A stretch of DNA of 64,000 nucleotides from Gimibacter soli (GTDB lineage Bacteria > Pseudomonadota > Alphaproteobacteria > Sphingomonadales > Kordiimonadaceae). How positions within the stretch are numbered: the first letter of the stretch is position 1; each line of letters starts with the position of its first letter. A program made the translations under genes and the position numbers. The stretch is from assembly GCF_028463845.1 (NCBI RefSeq), contig NZ_CP116805.1, positions 930,001 to 994,000 of the forward strand. Direction: 5' to 3'. The notes beneath the pieces were generated by a model, which was not told where the DNA came from, did no database searches, and was given only the letters and a program-made list of their open reading frames with translations. Of the stretch, positions 26,586 through 36,826 are shown in pieces.

Positions 26586-27267
26586 CGACTTTACCGATCA
26601 GAGTGAGAGGTTCAATTCGTTGGATCGATTATAGGCAGGTCCGGCATACTTGCCAACAAGAAGACAAACACAGGTCGATGATCAACGACAGCGACAAGAC
26701 GATCAGACCAGAGCTTCCCTGCAGCACAGGACGCAGGGTGATGAAGCGCAGTGCCGGGATGTCCTGAAAAGGCTTCCTCGCTGGCCACGGCAGGACCAAG
26801 GCACTGCGGCCGAGGGCGGCGGAGGACAGGAAATTTGTGCGGCAAAGTATACAAGCGCTGCAGCAAAGTGATCCGTTCGCCGACATTTGCGTAAGAATCA
26901 ACAGCCCCCCAGCCGGACCCGTTTGCCCCCTTGCTAGCCCGGGGTCCGGCACAGCCGGGGCGGCGCGTCACCGGGTAACCGGTGGCGCTGCCGCCCCGGA
27001 TGCTTTCCCGGCCAATCCCCAGAATTCCCACGGTTTTTGCAAAAAAAATGGCCGGGTATTAAAACCCGGCCCGAGTCACGACAGCGAGGATATTGCGGTC
27101 ACGCGAAGCGCGTCCGCAATATGGAGCAAGCGCAAGGAGCGCTCGCTCGCACCTCTAAATTTACATCTATGTATCGCCGGGTCAATGATTCTCTGTGCTG
27201 AACAGGGGATTAACCATGTTTAATGTGGCGGAATTGTGCGCATTGCGCGCGAAACTCCACTTCGGCG
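26586..27267. other. Gene-free region with clustered strong hairpins
   Basis: This 682-bp stretch between oxyR and tadC has no convincing reading frame; the short open frames here match no protein pattern. It would hold the oxyR promoter and the 3' end of the tad operon. Between 26,913 and 27,148 four strong inverted repeats follow one another. They are CCGGACCC/GGGTCCGG (26,913-26,949), a 20-bp stem closed by GTAA (26,955-26,999), a terminator hairpin (27,050-27,071) and ATATTGCGG...CCGCAATAT (27,090-27,122). A fifth lies at 27,124-27,148. A TTAACCAT element sits near 27,211. It may encode a structured RNA, but I match no known family. Confidence 0.45.
27041..27071 (-). terminator. Rho-independent terminator beyond tadC
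   Basis: On the minus strand an 8-bp stem GGCCGGGT / ACCCGGCC with a 6-base loop is followed by A and eight T. It lies about 200 bp after the tadC stop and would end the tad operon transcript or a small RNA made from the hairpin region. Confidence 0.85.
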
Positions 27268-28248
27268 TCACCGGTTGATGAAGTTATCCGACATCCGGCA
27301 GGCCGCAGGGCCAATCAGCACCACAAACAGCGCAGGCATGATGAAGAGAATGAGCGGTACGGTCATGATGGCCGGCAGGCGCGCGGCTTTCTCTTCCGCC
27401 TTCATCATGCGCTCGTTCCGGAACTCGGCCGACAGCACACGAAGTGACGTGGCAAGCGGAGTACCGTACCGCTCGCTCTGGATCAGTGTGGTGACCACGC
27501 CGCGCAGTGCCGGCAGGTCAACCCGTTCGGCCAGGTTCAATAGTGCCGTGCGGCGCTCGGGCAGGAAGCCGAGCTCGATGGAGGTGAGGCCGAACTCTTC
27601 GGCAATCTCCGGCGTGGCACGGCCCATTTCCTTCGCGACCCGCTGCAGGGCGGTATCGAGCGTGAGGCCGGCTTCCGCGCAGACGACCATGAGGTCAAGC
27701 GCGTCAGGCAGGCCCTTGCGCAGGGCTTCGGTACGTTTCAGCTTGGCGTTCGTCACCAGAAGGTCAGGGAGCTTGTAGCCCGCGAATACGGCACCGATGG
27801 AATAAAGCGGATAGAAGGCTTTCTTGTCCGGCAGGACGCCGAGGCCATAGAAGAAGAAGACGGCAAGCAGGCCGAAGAGCATCGGCAGCACCAGCCGCGC
27901 CACCTGATAGGCGACAAGCGCCTCGTTCGAGCGGTAGCCGGCTTGCACCAGAAGGGCCTGGGTCTTCTTGGCCTGTTCGTTCTGCAGAAGCTTCAGCTTG
28001 TCGGCGAGGACCCGCATCAGCCCGCCCGAATCCGCCTTCTTGACCTGTGATGTGCGGCGCTTGGTCGTGACAAGGCCGGCCTTCAGCATCTCGCGGCGGT
28101 CCTGCAAGGCTTTCACACGGCCCTTCATCGGGTCGCGAACAAGGGCTGCCTGATAGACAGCGAACATCACCACGAAAGCGACAAGCCCTGTCATGATCGA
28201 CAGGAGGTCGATCATGTTGATGCCAAGAATATCTTCAATCGCCTGCAC
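27268..28248 (-). CDS. tadC: Flp pilus inner-membrane platform protein TadC
   Basis: A 326-residue T2SSF-domain membrane protein that pairs with TadB to form the platform above the TadA ATPase. It has an N-terminal helix (LLSIMTGLVAFVVMFAVYQAALV), a central pair of helices, the T2SSF core DALDLMVVCAEAGLTLDTALQRVAKEM and a C-terminal hydrophobic segment. It starts 3 bp after tadB. It is the last recognisable gene of the pilus operon; the usual next gene, tadD, is not present. Confidence 0.92.
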   Translation of the reverse strand: MQAIEDILGINMIDLLSIMTGLVAFVVMFAVYQAALVRDPMKGRVKALQDRREMLKAGLVTTKRRTSQVKKADSGGLMRVLADKLKLLQNEQAKKTQALLVQAGYRSNEALVAYQVARLVLPMLFGLLAVFFFYGLGVLPDKKAFYPLYSIGAVFAGYKLPDLLVTNAKLKRTEALRKGLPDALDLMVVCAEAGLTLDTALQRVAKEMGRATPEIAEEFGLTSIELGFLPERRTALLNLAERVDLPALRGVVTTLIQSERYGTPLATSLRVLSAEFRNERMMKAEEKAARLPAIMTVPLILFIMPALFVVLIGPAACRMSDNFINR

Positions 28249-28251
28249 GCT

Positions 28252-29241
28252 TCACACCTCGAAATTGACCATGCGGGCCATGATGAAGACCCCGACACCC
28301 ATCCAGACGAGCCCGGCAATCAGGGCAATCGTACCCTTTGGGTTGATGAACAGTTCCATCGCGTAGCCGGCGTTCACGGTCATCAGGAGGCCGAACATGA
28401 TGAAGGGCAACAGCCCCACGATCCATGCGCTGGCCTTGGCTTCTGACGACAGGGCTTTGATCTTCAGCTTCATGGCGTGGCGCTGGCGCAGGATGCCACC
28501 AAGGTTGGCGAGCGTTTCGCCAAGGTTGCCGCCGGTTTCGCGCTGCACGACAAGGCTGATGACAAAGAATTTGAACTCGGCCGTATCCAGCCGGTTGGCT
28601 GTATCCCAAAGGGCATCTTCAAGCGTGCGACCGACGCGCATCGAATCCGCGATGCGCTGGAACTCGGTGCCGGTGGGTGCCGTCAGTTCGCGCCCGATGT
28701 TGGCGATGCACTCATTGACCGGCAGGCCGGACCGCAGACCGCGGACCATCAGGTCGATGGCTTCGGGGAACTGGTCGGTAAAGCGCCCAATACGGCGCTT
28801 CATCATGATGCCAACCACGAAGTGCGGACCGCCGACACCGGCAACCACGCCGAACCCGAGGGCCAGCACGAAATTGATGCCAAGAATGAGGGCGACAAGC
28901 AGCGTGCCGATCGCGATACCGCCGCAGATCATGGCATAGCGGCCGAGCGTGATGGTGAGGCCGGCTCGCACAAGGCGGGCCTGCAGCTCTTCTTTCTTCG
29001 GCATCATGTCGGCAAGGATGCCGGCTAGCCCCGTTTCTTCCTGTCCGACCCGGATCGAACGACCGGACTGCGGACCACCGCGCGCGCCTGCCACGAAACG
29101 CGCCTTGAAACGATCAAGCTTTGCCTGCGTTTCCTTGCGCGTCTTGCCAAGGAGCATGGTGAAAAGCAGACCGCCGCCCACCAGCACGAGCATGGTAAGC
29201 CCGATGACGATCAGCATGATTTGGGAGTTCATGGTTTCCAT
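28252..29241 (-). CDS. tadB: Flp pilus inner-membrane platform protein TadB
   Basis: A 329-residue T2SSF-domain protein with an N-terminal membrane helix, two helices near residues 105-150 and two near the C-terminus. The core motif is EAIDLMVRGLRSGLPVNECIANIGRE, followed by FKFFVISLVVQRETGGNLGETLANLGGILR. It works with TadC as the base that passes pilin subunits into the growing Flp fibre. It is 9 bp after cpaF and 3 bp before tadC, and is surely co-transcribed. Confidence 0.93.
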   Translation of the reverse strand: METMNSQIMLIVIGLTMLVLVGGGLLFTMLLGKTRKETQAKLDRFKARFVAGARGGPQSGRSIRVGQEETGLAGILADMMPKKEELQARLVRAGLTITLGRYAMICGGIAIGTLLVALILGINFVLALGFGVVAGVGGPHFVVGIMMKRRIGRFTDQFPEAIDLMVRGLRSGLPVNECIANIGRELTAPTGTEFQRIADSMRVGRTLEDALWDTANRLDTAEFKFFVISLVVQRETGGNLGETLANLGGILRQRHAMKLKIKALSSEAKASAWIVGLLPFIMFGLLMTVNAGYAMELFINPKGTIALIAGLVWMGVGVFIMARMVNFEV

Positions 29242-29250
29242 AGCGCCCCC

Positions 29251-30972
<1,722 letters not shown>

Positions 30973-31013
30973 ACCTGCCTACCGTCTACTGCCACAGACG
31001 AACCGTCAGTCCA

Positions 31014-32243
31014 TCACCGTTTCAGCAATTTCCCGATCCACGAAGCCTTCTTGGCCTTATCGCCGCTGGTGCCCGCATCGAAACGACGGGAGAGCGCGGC
31101 CAGCGCCTGCGACATTTTGGAGCCCGGCACCGCATCCATGATCACCGTCCCTTTGCGCGAAGCCATCAGAAGGCTTTTTGCATCAAGCGGGATGGAAACA
31201 GCCACCGATGCCTCGATCGAAGCTTCGAAGTCCTTGTCTTCCACTTCATTCTGGCCCGGCACGGTCATGGACGCAACCACATGGAGGGTCGCATCGGGCT
31301 TCACCGATTTGATGTGGGACATCAGGCGGATACAGTCGCGGGCCGAACGCAGGCTGAAGTCGGTCACCAGCACGATGTCGGTCGCCGAATTCAGAATATC
31401 GGAATGGTCTGCGAGCGCCCCGCGCGGCAGATCCACCACCACGGTGTTGTAATTGTCCGAAAGCGCCTTCACGAGATGGTCAAGGGCGCCCGCATCAGGT
31501 TCCCGCAGGGAACCAACGGGGGCTTCGGTGCCGAGGATCGAAAGCCTGTCGATCGGCTTCACCACGGCGCGCTCCAGGAACAGGCCATCCACCCGGCTCG
31601 GGTTTTCCAGCGCATCGGCAAGGCCGCGACCGGGCTCCAGATCGAATAGGAGCGCGCTGACGCCGAAATAAAGGTCCATATCGAGAAGGACGGTCTGTTC
31701 GCCGCCCTGGGCACGGTCCCACGCGAGGTTTGCCGCAATCGTGCTGGCACCAAGGCCACCGCGCACGCCGATCACCACGATCTGATGCTTGTCGCCGGGG
31801 GCTTTCTGGGCCTGTGCCGGCTCTTCCTCAGCCACCGCAAGTGCATTCAGGGCCGATACGACCGATTCACGCAATTGCGCCGGGTCAAGCGGCTTGACGA
31901 GATAGTCGTGCACGCCAGCGCCGATCAGGTCGCGGTAAAGTGTCACATCGTTGAGTGTGCCGAGCGCCAGAACCATGGTTTCCTGCTGGCATACTTCAGC
32001 CAGCGCCTGCATGTCGGCGCGCGGATCAACCGATTCGGACAGGTCGACGATCAGGAACTCGGGCACCGGCATGGCGCCAAGTGCACGCACGGCACCAGCG
32101 ATGCCGCCGCCGAAGATCATGTCGACCGCAAGACCCTGTTCGCCCGCGATGGGGGCAAGGAGCTTGCCGGTCAGGTCATCGCACACCCACGCGCCAAACT
32201 GTTCGCGATCGAGGGCTGCTTTCTTGTTGCCTGCTTTCTGCAT
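31014..32243 (-). CDS. cpaE: Pilus localisation ATPase-like protein CpaE/TadZ
   Basis: A 409-residue protein with an N-terminal receiver-like domain (about residues 20-130) and a MinD/ParA-like domain. The deviant Walker A reads GVRGGLGASTIAANLA, without the ParA signature lysine, as is usual for TadZ. Later motifs are VVDLPRGALADH and VTDFSLRSARDCIRLM. In Caulobacter, CpaE places the pilus machine at the cell pole. It is separated from cpaD by 13 bp and from cpaF by about 40 bp. Confidence 0.92.
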   Translation of the reverse strand: MQKAGNKKAALDREQFGAWVCDDLTGKLLAPIAGEQGLAVDMIFGGGIAGAVRALGAMPVPEFLIVDLSESVDPRADMQALAEVCQQETMVLALGTLNDVTLYRDLIGAGVHDYLVKPLDPAQLRESVVSALNALAVAEEEPAQAQKAPGDKHQIVVIGVRGGLGASTIAANLAWDRAQGGEQTVLLDMDLYFGVSALLFDLEPGRGLADALENPSRVDGLFLERAVVKPIDRLSILGTEAPVGSLREPDAGALDHLVKALSDNYNTVVVDLPRGALADHSDILNSATDIVLVTDFSLRSARDCIRLMSHIKSVKPDATLHVVASMTVPGQNEVEDKDFEASIEASVAVSIPLDAKSLLMASRKGTVIMDAVPGSKMSQALAALSRRFDAGTSGDKAKKASWIGKLLKR

Positions 32244-32256
32244 CTCACGCTTTCCC

Positions 32257-32922
32257 CTAGTTACCGAAGAGCGAATTCAGCGCGCGCGAAACGGTGGTGT
32301 TGTTGCCACCATCTGCTGCCGCTTGCTGGTGCGTCTTCGCCCGACCGGTTGCCTGCGGGTTCGGTTGTGCGCCGTCCGGTTTCCTGCCACCGACCAGATC
32401 GGCAGGGTCTGCCACCATCAGCGCAAGGTTCGCATTGGTTGCGCAGCCGAAGCCCGACGAGGTGTTGTTGAACTGGTTGTCGCTTTTTGTATCGACCCAG
32501 TTGTTGCACGAGGGCGGTGTGACCACGTGCCGCTCGACATAGAGAACGAGGTCGCCGGAAGCGGGTGTTGCGCCGAAGGCTGCGAAGCCTTGAACTTCAA
32601 GGCCGCGGGCGCGAACGAAATCGGCAATCGCGCCGATCCGGTCTGGTGATGCGGCGGCGGCACCATCAAGGAAGAGGCGGTCGCCATACCCGGCCTTGAT
32701 GCCATCAAGGAAGGCGCCAAGGGCGACATAGGTGACGTTGGACGGTGTTGCCGTGCCATCGCTTTCCGCGTTGATCACATGGGTCAGGCGCACCATCTGC
32801 ACTTCGGCGCGGACGGGCGCGTCGATTGCGTGGGGCACCTGTTCCTGACCGCCGCAGGCGGCAAGGCCCAGGAGCGAGCCGGAAATCATTCCGAGGCGGG
32901 CGATTTTATGGATCATGGTCAT
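32257..32922 (-). CDS. cpaD: Pilus assembly lipoprotein CpaD
   Basis: A 221-residue lipoprotein with lipobox LAAC near residue 23. The CpaD domain is visible in the mid region and the motif CNNWVDTKSDNQFNNTSSGFGCATNANLALMVADPADL, abbreviated here as the two-cysteine block at about residues 138-165. CpaD helps the secretin CpaC at the outer membrane. It lies between cpaC and cpaE with gaps of 19 and 13 bp. Confidence 0.92.
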   Translation of the reverse strand: MTMIHKIARLGMISGSLLGLAACGGQEQVPHAIDAPVRAEVQMVRLTHVINAESDGTATPSNVTYVALGAFLDGIKAGYGDRLFLDGAAAASPDRIGAIADFVRARGLEVQGFAAFGATPASGDLVLYVERHVVTPPSCNNWVDTKSDNQFNNTSSGFGCATNANLALMVADPADLVGGRKPDGAQPNPQATGRAKTHQQAAADGGNNTTVSRALNSLFGN

Positions 32923-32941
32923 TTCCCTGTCCCTTCCTCAC

Positions 32942-34399
32942 TCAATTGATCTGGAAGCCAGCGCGTTCCTTGCGGGAAACGCCGGTCTGCTGGTCCATCG
33001 GGGCAGCCTTGTCGCCGGGCTTGGCGATGTAGGCCTGACCGCTGGTGATGCGGTCGAGATCGCCCTTGGCTTCGAAACCATCGGTCGGCAGAACGATCTG
33101 GCGGTCCGAAACCGGCTCCACAAGATAGGGCGTGACGACGATCAGAAGCTCGGTCTCGTTGCGGCGGAAATCGTCGCTCTTGAAGAGGGCACCAAGGATC
33201 GGAATATCACCAAGGCCCGGATATTTGGTGGCGTCCTGCGTGGTGCGGTTCTGCAGGAGGCCCGCAATTGCGAAGGATTGGCCGCTGCCAAGTTCGACAG
33301 TGGTCTGTGCCCGACGGCTTGAGATTGCGGGTACGCTGATGCCGTTGATATCGATGGCGCCGGCGGTTGAAAGTTCACTGACCTCAGGCGAGACCGCGAT
33401 GTTGATGCGGCCGCTGTCGAGCACGGTCGGCGTGAAGGCAAGCGACACACCGAACTGGCGGAACTGGATACCGAAGGCGCCGCCCGTGGAACTCGGGACC
33501 GGGATCGGGAATTCGCCGCCAGCGAGGAAGCTTGCCTGCTGGCCCGACTGGGCTGTCAGGTTCGGTTCGGCCAGCACGCGCAGGAACCCGTTTTGGTCGA
33601 GCGCGTCGATGGCGAAATTGAGGTCAATCCCGTGGGCGCCGTAATTGAAGACGGTGCGGGTGCCCGACTGCGGGAAGGCAAAGGATTGCACCGGCAGACC
33701 GGTGACCGGGTCAGCGATGGTGCTGACATAATCAGCACCCTGCGCGATGCCGAACAGGAAGTCGGTGCCGAAGAGGCTTTCCCAGTTCACGCCGAACTGC
33801 TTCATCGCAGAGCGCGAGACTTCGGCAATGCGGACCCGCAGGTTCACCTGCGTCGGCTGCACAACGCCGATCCGGTTGAGGATGGTGAGCGAACCGCTGC
33901 CGAACGAGGTTGCGAGGTTTTCGGCCAGTGCCGCTTCCTCGGGGCTCGAAACCGTGCCCTCGAGAATGAGGCTGTTGCCGAGGATGGCGGTTGCGAGCCT
34001 GTATTTCGGCAGCATCCGCTTCAGCGCGACATTGAGCGATTCCAGATTCTGGGTCGTCTCGATATGCGCCGAATAGATGGTGCGGTCTTCACTGTCGAGC
34101 GCGAAGAGCGAGGTCTCGCCGCGGTTCTTGCCGAAAACATAGACCACGCGGGGCGATTTCACCTGGATGTCGGCGACGGTCGGGTCAGCGACGAAAATTT
34201 CGGTCGCGGGACGGTCGAGCCGGATCAGGCGGCCGCGCCCGATTTCGAGCGAGATTTTGGAGCCTGCCGCCGGGGCGACGATCGAGGCGCCTTGCTGGCG
34301 CTCGGTCTGGTCGCCGTCAGCGAGGACGGGCAGGGCCATGAAGGGCACGACGAGCGCGGCCTTGCAGGCGAGTTTGAGGGTAGAGAGCCGCGTACGCAT
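32942..34399 (-). CDS. cpaC: Outer-membrane secretin CpaC/RcpA
   Basis: A 485-residue secretin that forms the outer-membrane channel for the Flp pilus. It has a signal peptide and an N-terminal pilus-secretin domain (GRGRLIRLDRPATEIFVADP). A BON-like region with LEGTVSSPEEAALAENLA follows, then the secretin core ending in VVTPYLVEPV. Its ATG overlaps the cpaB stop by one base (TGATG), so translation of the two is coupled. Length is normal. Confidence 0.95.
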   Translation of the reverse strand: MRTRLSTLKLACKAALVVPFMALPVLADGDQTERQQGASIVAPAAGSKISLEIGRGRLIRLDRPATEIFVADPTVADIQVKSPRVVYVFGKNRGETSLFALDSEDRTIYSAHIETTQNLESLNVALKRMLPKYRLATAILGNSLILEGTVSSPEEAALAENLATSFGSGSLTILNRIGVVQPTQVNLRVRIAEVSRSAMKQFGVNWESLFGTDFLFGIAQGADYVSTIADPVTGLPVQSFAFPQSGTRTVFNYGAHGIDLNFAIDALDQNGFLRVLAEPNLTAQSGQQASFLAGGEFPIPVPSSTGGAFGIQFRQFGVSLAFTPTVLDSGRINIAVSPEVSELSTAGAIDINGISVPAISSRRAQTTVELGSGQSFAIAGLLQNRTTQDATKYPGLGDIPILGALFKSDDFRRNETELLIVVTPYLVEPVSDRQIVLPTDGFEAKGDLDRITSGQAYIAKPGDKAAPMDQQTGVSRKERAGFQIN

Positions 34400-35451
34400 C
34401 AGTTGGCTCCTTCGTCATCTGCCGGCGCGTCGCCGTCGTTGATTTCCTGGCCACCTTCGGTCGGTGTACCGACAAGCGAAGCGCCACTCGAACCTGTGCG
34501 TTTCACGGGCATGCCCTCGCCGGAATCGAGCGGAACCATGCGGGTAGCAGTGCTGCCGCGATAAACTGTGATGATGTTGTCGTTGGCGACATCCCCCATC
34601 TTCGGCATGAAGTTGCCGATATCCGAATCGACGGCGTAGGAGCCGCTGACATCGCGGGGCTGGTCGCCATCGGGCACGCCGTTGGCGGCAAGGCTGCGCA
34701 GCGAAAGCGACAGGTCACCGATTTCATCAAGCACCAGAATGCGCTCCACCATTGCGGGCGGCAGCTCAAGCGTTGCCGAGCTCGGCGCTTTCTTCTTCTT
34801 GCCTTCAACAGGACGGGCTTCGCTTGCATCATTGAGGGCCAGCATGCGGATGTTTTCCATCACCGTTTCGCTGACCGTATGCATGCGGCGAATCTGGCGA
34901 CCGTTTTCGTAGGCGGTGCGCTGCACATCATGAGTGAGGATCACATCGACCCGGTCGCCAGGCTGGGCGAAGCCGCCAACGCCGGTGTAATTATTGACCT
35001 GCACCGTCATGGCGCGCATGCCCGGGGTCAGGGCCGCTGCCACATAACCGCGCTCGCCCGGGGCCACAAGCGAGGTCCGGGTGATCGGCTCGCCTGCGGC
35101 GAAGCCCATGCGAACGACCTTGCCGCTTGTCTTGTCGCGGTCGCGCAGCTTGGCTTTTTCTTCGTCCGTTTTGGCTTTCTCGATCGTCTTTTGCGCGGTG
35201 GCAGCATTGGTGCTGCCTTTCGAGATATAATTGACGTCGATGCCGCTATCCGGCCAATCGCGCCAGATGACATCGGTTGCGGCCAGAATGGTGCCCGGCG
35301 GCAGGTCGCGCGCAGCGACCAGAACCTGCACCTTCGGCGCCTCTTCGACGGGGCGCTGGGTCTGTCCTGCCAGATAGGACCGTGTGGCCATTACCACCAG
35401 AAGCACACCCAGTGCCGCGACGGCCAGAAACAAGATCGCGCGGATATTCAT
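34399..35451 (-). CDS. cpaB: Flp pilus assembly protein CpaB/RcpC
   Basis: A 350-residue periplasmic protein with one N-terminal membrane helix (IRAILFLAVAALGVLLVVMATRSYLAG). A SAF domain follows (VQVLVAARDLPPGTILAATDVIWRDWP) and a RcpC-type domain (MRAMTVQVNNYTGVGGFAQPGDRVDVILTH). CpaB is thought to align the secretin and peptidoglycan. Coupled to cpaC by TGATG. A 150-bp gap separates it from cpaA. Confidence 0.93.
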   Translation of the reverse strand: MNIRAILFLAVAALGVLLVVMATRSYLAGQTQRPVEEAPKVQVLVAARDLPPGTILAATDVIWRDWPDSGIDVNYISKGSTNAATAQKTIEKAKTDEEKAKLRDRDKTSGKVVRMGFAAGEPITRTSLVAPGERGYVAAALTPGMRAMTVQVNNYTGVGGFAQPGDRVDVILTHDVQRTAYENGRQIRRMHTVSETVMENIRMLALNDASEARPVEGKKKKAPSSATLELPPAMVERILVLDEIGDLSLSLRSLAANGVPDGDQPRDVSGSYAVDSDIGNFMPKMGDVANDNIITVYRGSTATRMVPLDSGEGMPVKRTGSSGASLVGTPTEGGQEINDGDAPADDEGAN

Positions 35452-35601
35452 GATAGGAACCTCCTCGGTCCGGCATGCCGGAGAGCATCTGCCAATGCTC
35501 TTTCAGCTCTTGCCGCGCTGCCATGACCGCCCCCAAGGCTATCATATCGCACGGATATTGCCGAAATCATGCGCCCCATATAGTTAACATTGCGTTGGGA
35601 A

Positions 35602-36102
35602 TTAGCTAAAAAGCGCGCGAACATCGCCGATCTCCACCCATAAGCCTGCGCAGGCAATTGCAACGCCATAAGGCACTTGCGCCGCCCGCGGGTCCACAGC
35701 CACACCGGTGCGACGCATCCATGAGCGGATTGCCATCACCAGCGCCAGAAGGCCGCCTGTCATCGCCATCACGAAGGCGAACAGGAAGGCCTGGCCACTG
35801 CCCACAAAAAGCGCGGTCGCCGCAATCAGCTTCACATCCCCGCCTCCCATTGCACCGGCCGCGAAAAGCGCCAGGGTGACAAGGAAGAATGCCGCTGCCA
35901 CAGCAACAGGGATGAGGAAAGCTTCAAGGGCGGGCACGCCCGATAGCCAGTTCAGGAAAGCGTAGGGGAGGAAAAGCAGCGCCAGAACAAGCGTTAACTT
36001 GTTCGGTATGCGCCGCTCGCGAATGTCTCCGAAGGCGGCGACCAGCAATAGAATGCCGACCGCAGCCTGAAGGAGAAGCTTGGATATGATTATCCCGTCC
36101 AT
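35602..36102 (-). CDS. cpaA: Prepilin peptidase CpaA/TadV
   Basis: A 166-residue A24 aspartic peptidase with about five membrane helices that removes the leader of Flp prepilin and the pseudopilins. The catalytic aspartates are in FGDIRERRIPNK and the GxGD motif MGGGDVKLIAA. ATG at 36102 begins the first helix; the frame is open further upstream through the flp gene but without protein character. It lacks the methyltransferase domain, as do other CpaA proteins. It follows flp by 146 bp. Confidence 0.93.
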   Translation of the reverse strand: MDGIIISKLLLQAAVGILLLVAAFGDIRERRIPNKLTLVLALLFLPYAFLNWLSGVPALEAFLIPVAVAAAFFLVTLALFAAGAMGGGDVKLIAATALFVGSGQAFLFAFVMAMTGGLLALVMAIRSWMRRTGVAVDPRAAQVPYGVAIACAGLWVEIGDVRALFS

Positions 36103-36248
36103 GCCTGCCTGATTTCCCCTGATGGGGACCGGCCTGCCCTTCAAGGGCTTGTTCCGGTCCTCAAGGAAAAGGCCGCCGGAGACCTTTATCTCCAGCGGCC
36201 TTCCGTTCTTAGAAAGCGAAACGCATTGCCTGATGCGCCGGCCGATTA

Positions 36249-36446
36249 TTACGGCGTCGGAGCTGCGGCTTCTTCGGTAGCGCCTTCGATCTTGGTGCCA
36301 ACGTCGCCAAAGAGGTCGTCGAGGGCGGTGCCAAGAGCGGTGAGGGTGCCGACGAGTACTACTGCGATCAGGGCGGCGATAAGGCCGTATTCGATTGCGG
36401 TGGCGCCTTCTTCGTTCTTGCGAAGCTTGCGGATAAGTTTGGTCAT
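36249..36446 (-). CDS. Flp type IVb major pilin
   Basis: A 65-residue pilin precursor. The leader KLIRKLRKNEEG is followed by ATAIEYGLIAALIAVVL, which carries the Glu5-Tyr6 pair expected after CpaA cleavage. A short acidic tail (GTKIEGATEEAAAPTP) completes the mature pilin. Start is ATG at 36446; a longer in-frame extension to 36,482 has no support. It is the first gene of the cpaA-tadC block and has its own 380-bp upstream region with CtrA-like and GANTC elements. Confidence 0.92.
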   Translation of the reverse strand: MTKLIRKLRKNEEGATAIEYGLIAALIAVVLVGTLTALGTALDDLFGDVGTKIEGATEEAAAPTP

Positions 36447-36826
36447 GTTTGGTCTCCAGCTGCCAAGTTTGGATAGCCCCACTATGCGAGGGAGAGTTAA
36501 ACAAAAGGTTAATGCGTTTAAAAACCCCCCTTCGATATCAAATAGTTAGCCAGCATTTAGTGTAAATAACAAGGAAAATTTTAGACAAGTTGGTTAACCA
36601 TTACGAACTAAGGAGAATTGAGGGTGGGTGCAGGACCGGCTTGTCAAATCAAGGCCTGTGGCAACCTGCGGCCGGAGCCTGGCGAAAATGCTGCGGCAGG
36701 GGGCAGGGAGCCCGCCAGTGCGCGACTCGGTATCTGAAAGCGACTATCTGATGGATAAATAGGGAGAATCGCCTGACGTTGCAGGCAGCGATTCGCGCAG
36801 AAACAACGATAGATTCAGGGATGGAA
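36447..36826. promoter_or_regulatory. Upstream region of flp with CtrA-like and clustered GANTC sites
   Basis: No gene is seen in these 380 bp. The part nearest flp is rich in A+T. It contains TTAACCAT (36,594-36,601, plus strand), a half-site of the CtrA consensus, and TTAA-N8-TTAA near 36,497-36,512, one base longer than the CtrA spacing. Five GANTC sites, the target of the CcrM methylase, fall within 36,724-36,828, the last overlapping the stop region of the TadE-like gene. In Caulobacter the pilin gene is CtrA-controlled, so similar cell-cycle control is plausible here. Confidence 0.4.

Noticed and set aside
26612-27031. 139-residue minus-strand open frame upstream of oxyR
   Set aside because: It covers hairpins, has no ribosome site or domain and ends in the oxyR promoter region.
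26880-27150. tmRNA, RNase P RNA or SRP RNA in the hairpin-rich region
   Set aside because: No tag reading frame ending in Ala-Ala, no GTTCRA T-loop with CCA, no GAGGAAAGTCCGGGC motif and no SRP GGAA/AGCA loop.
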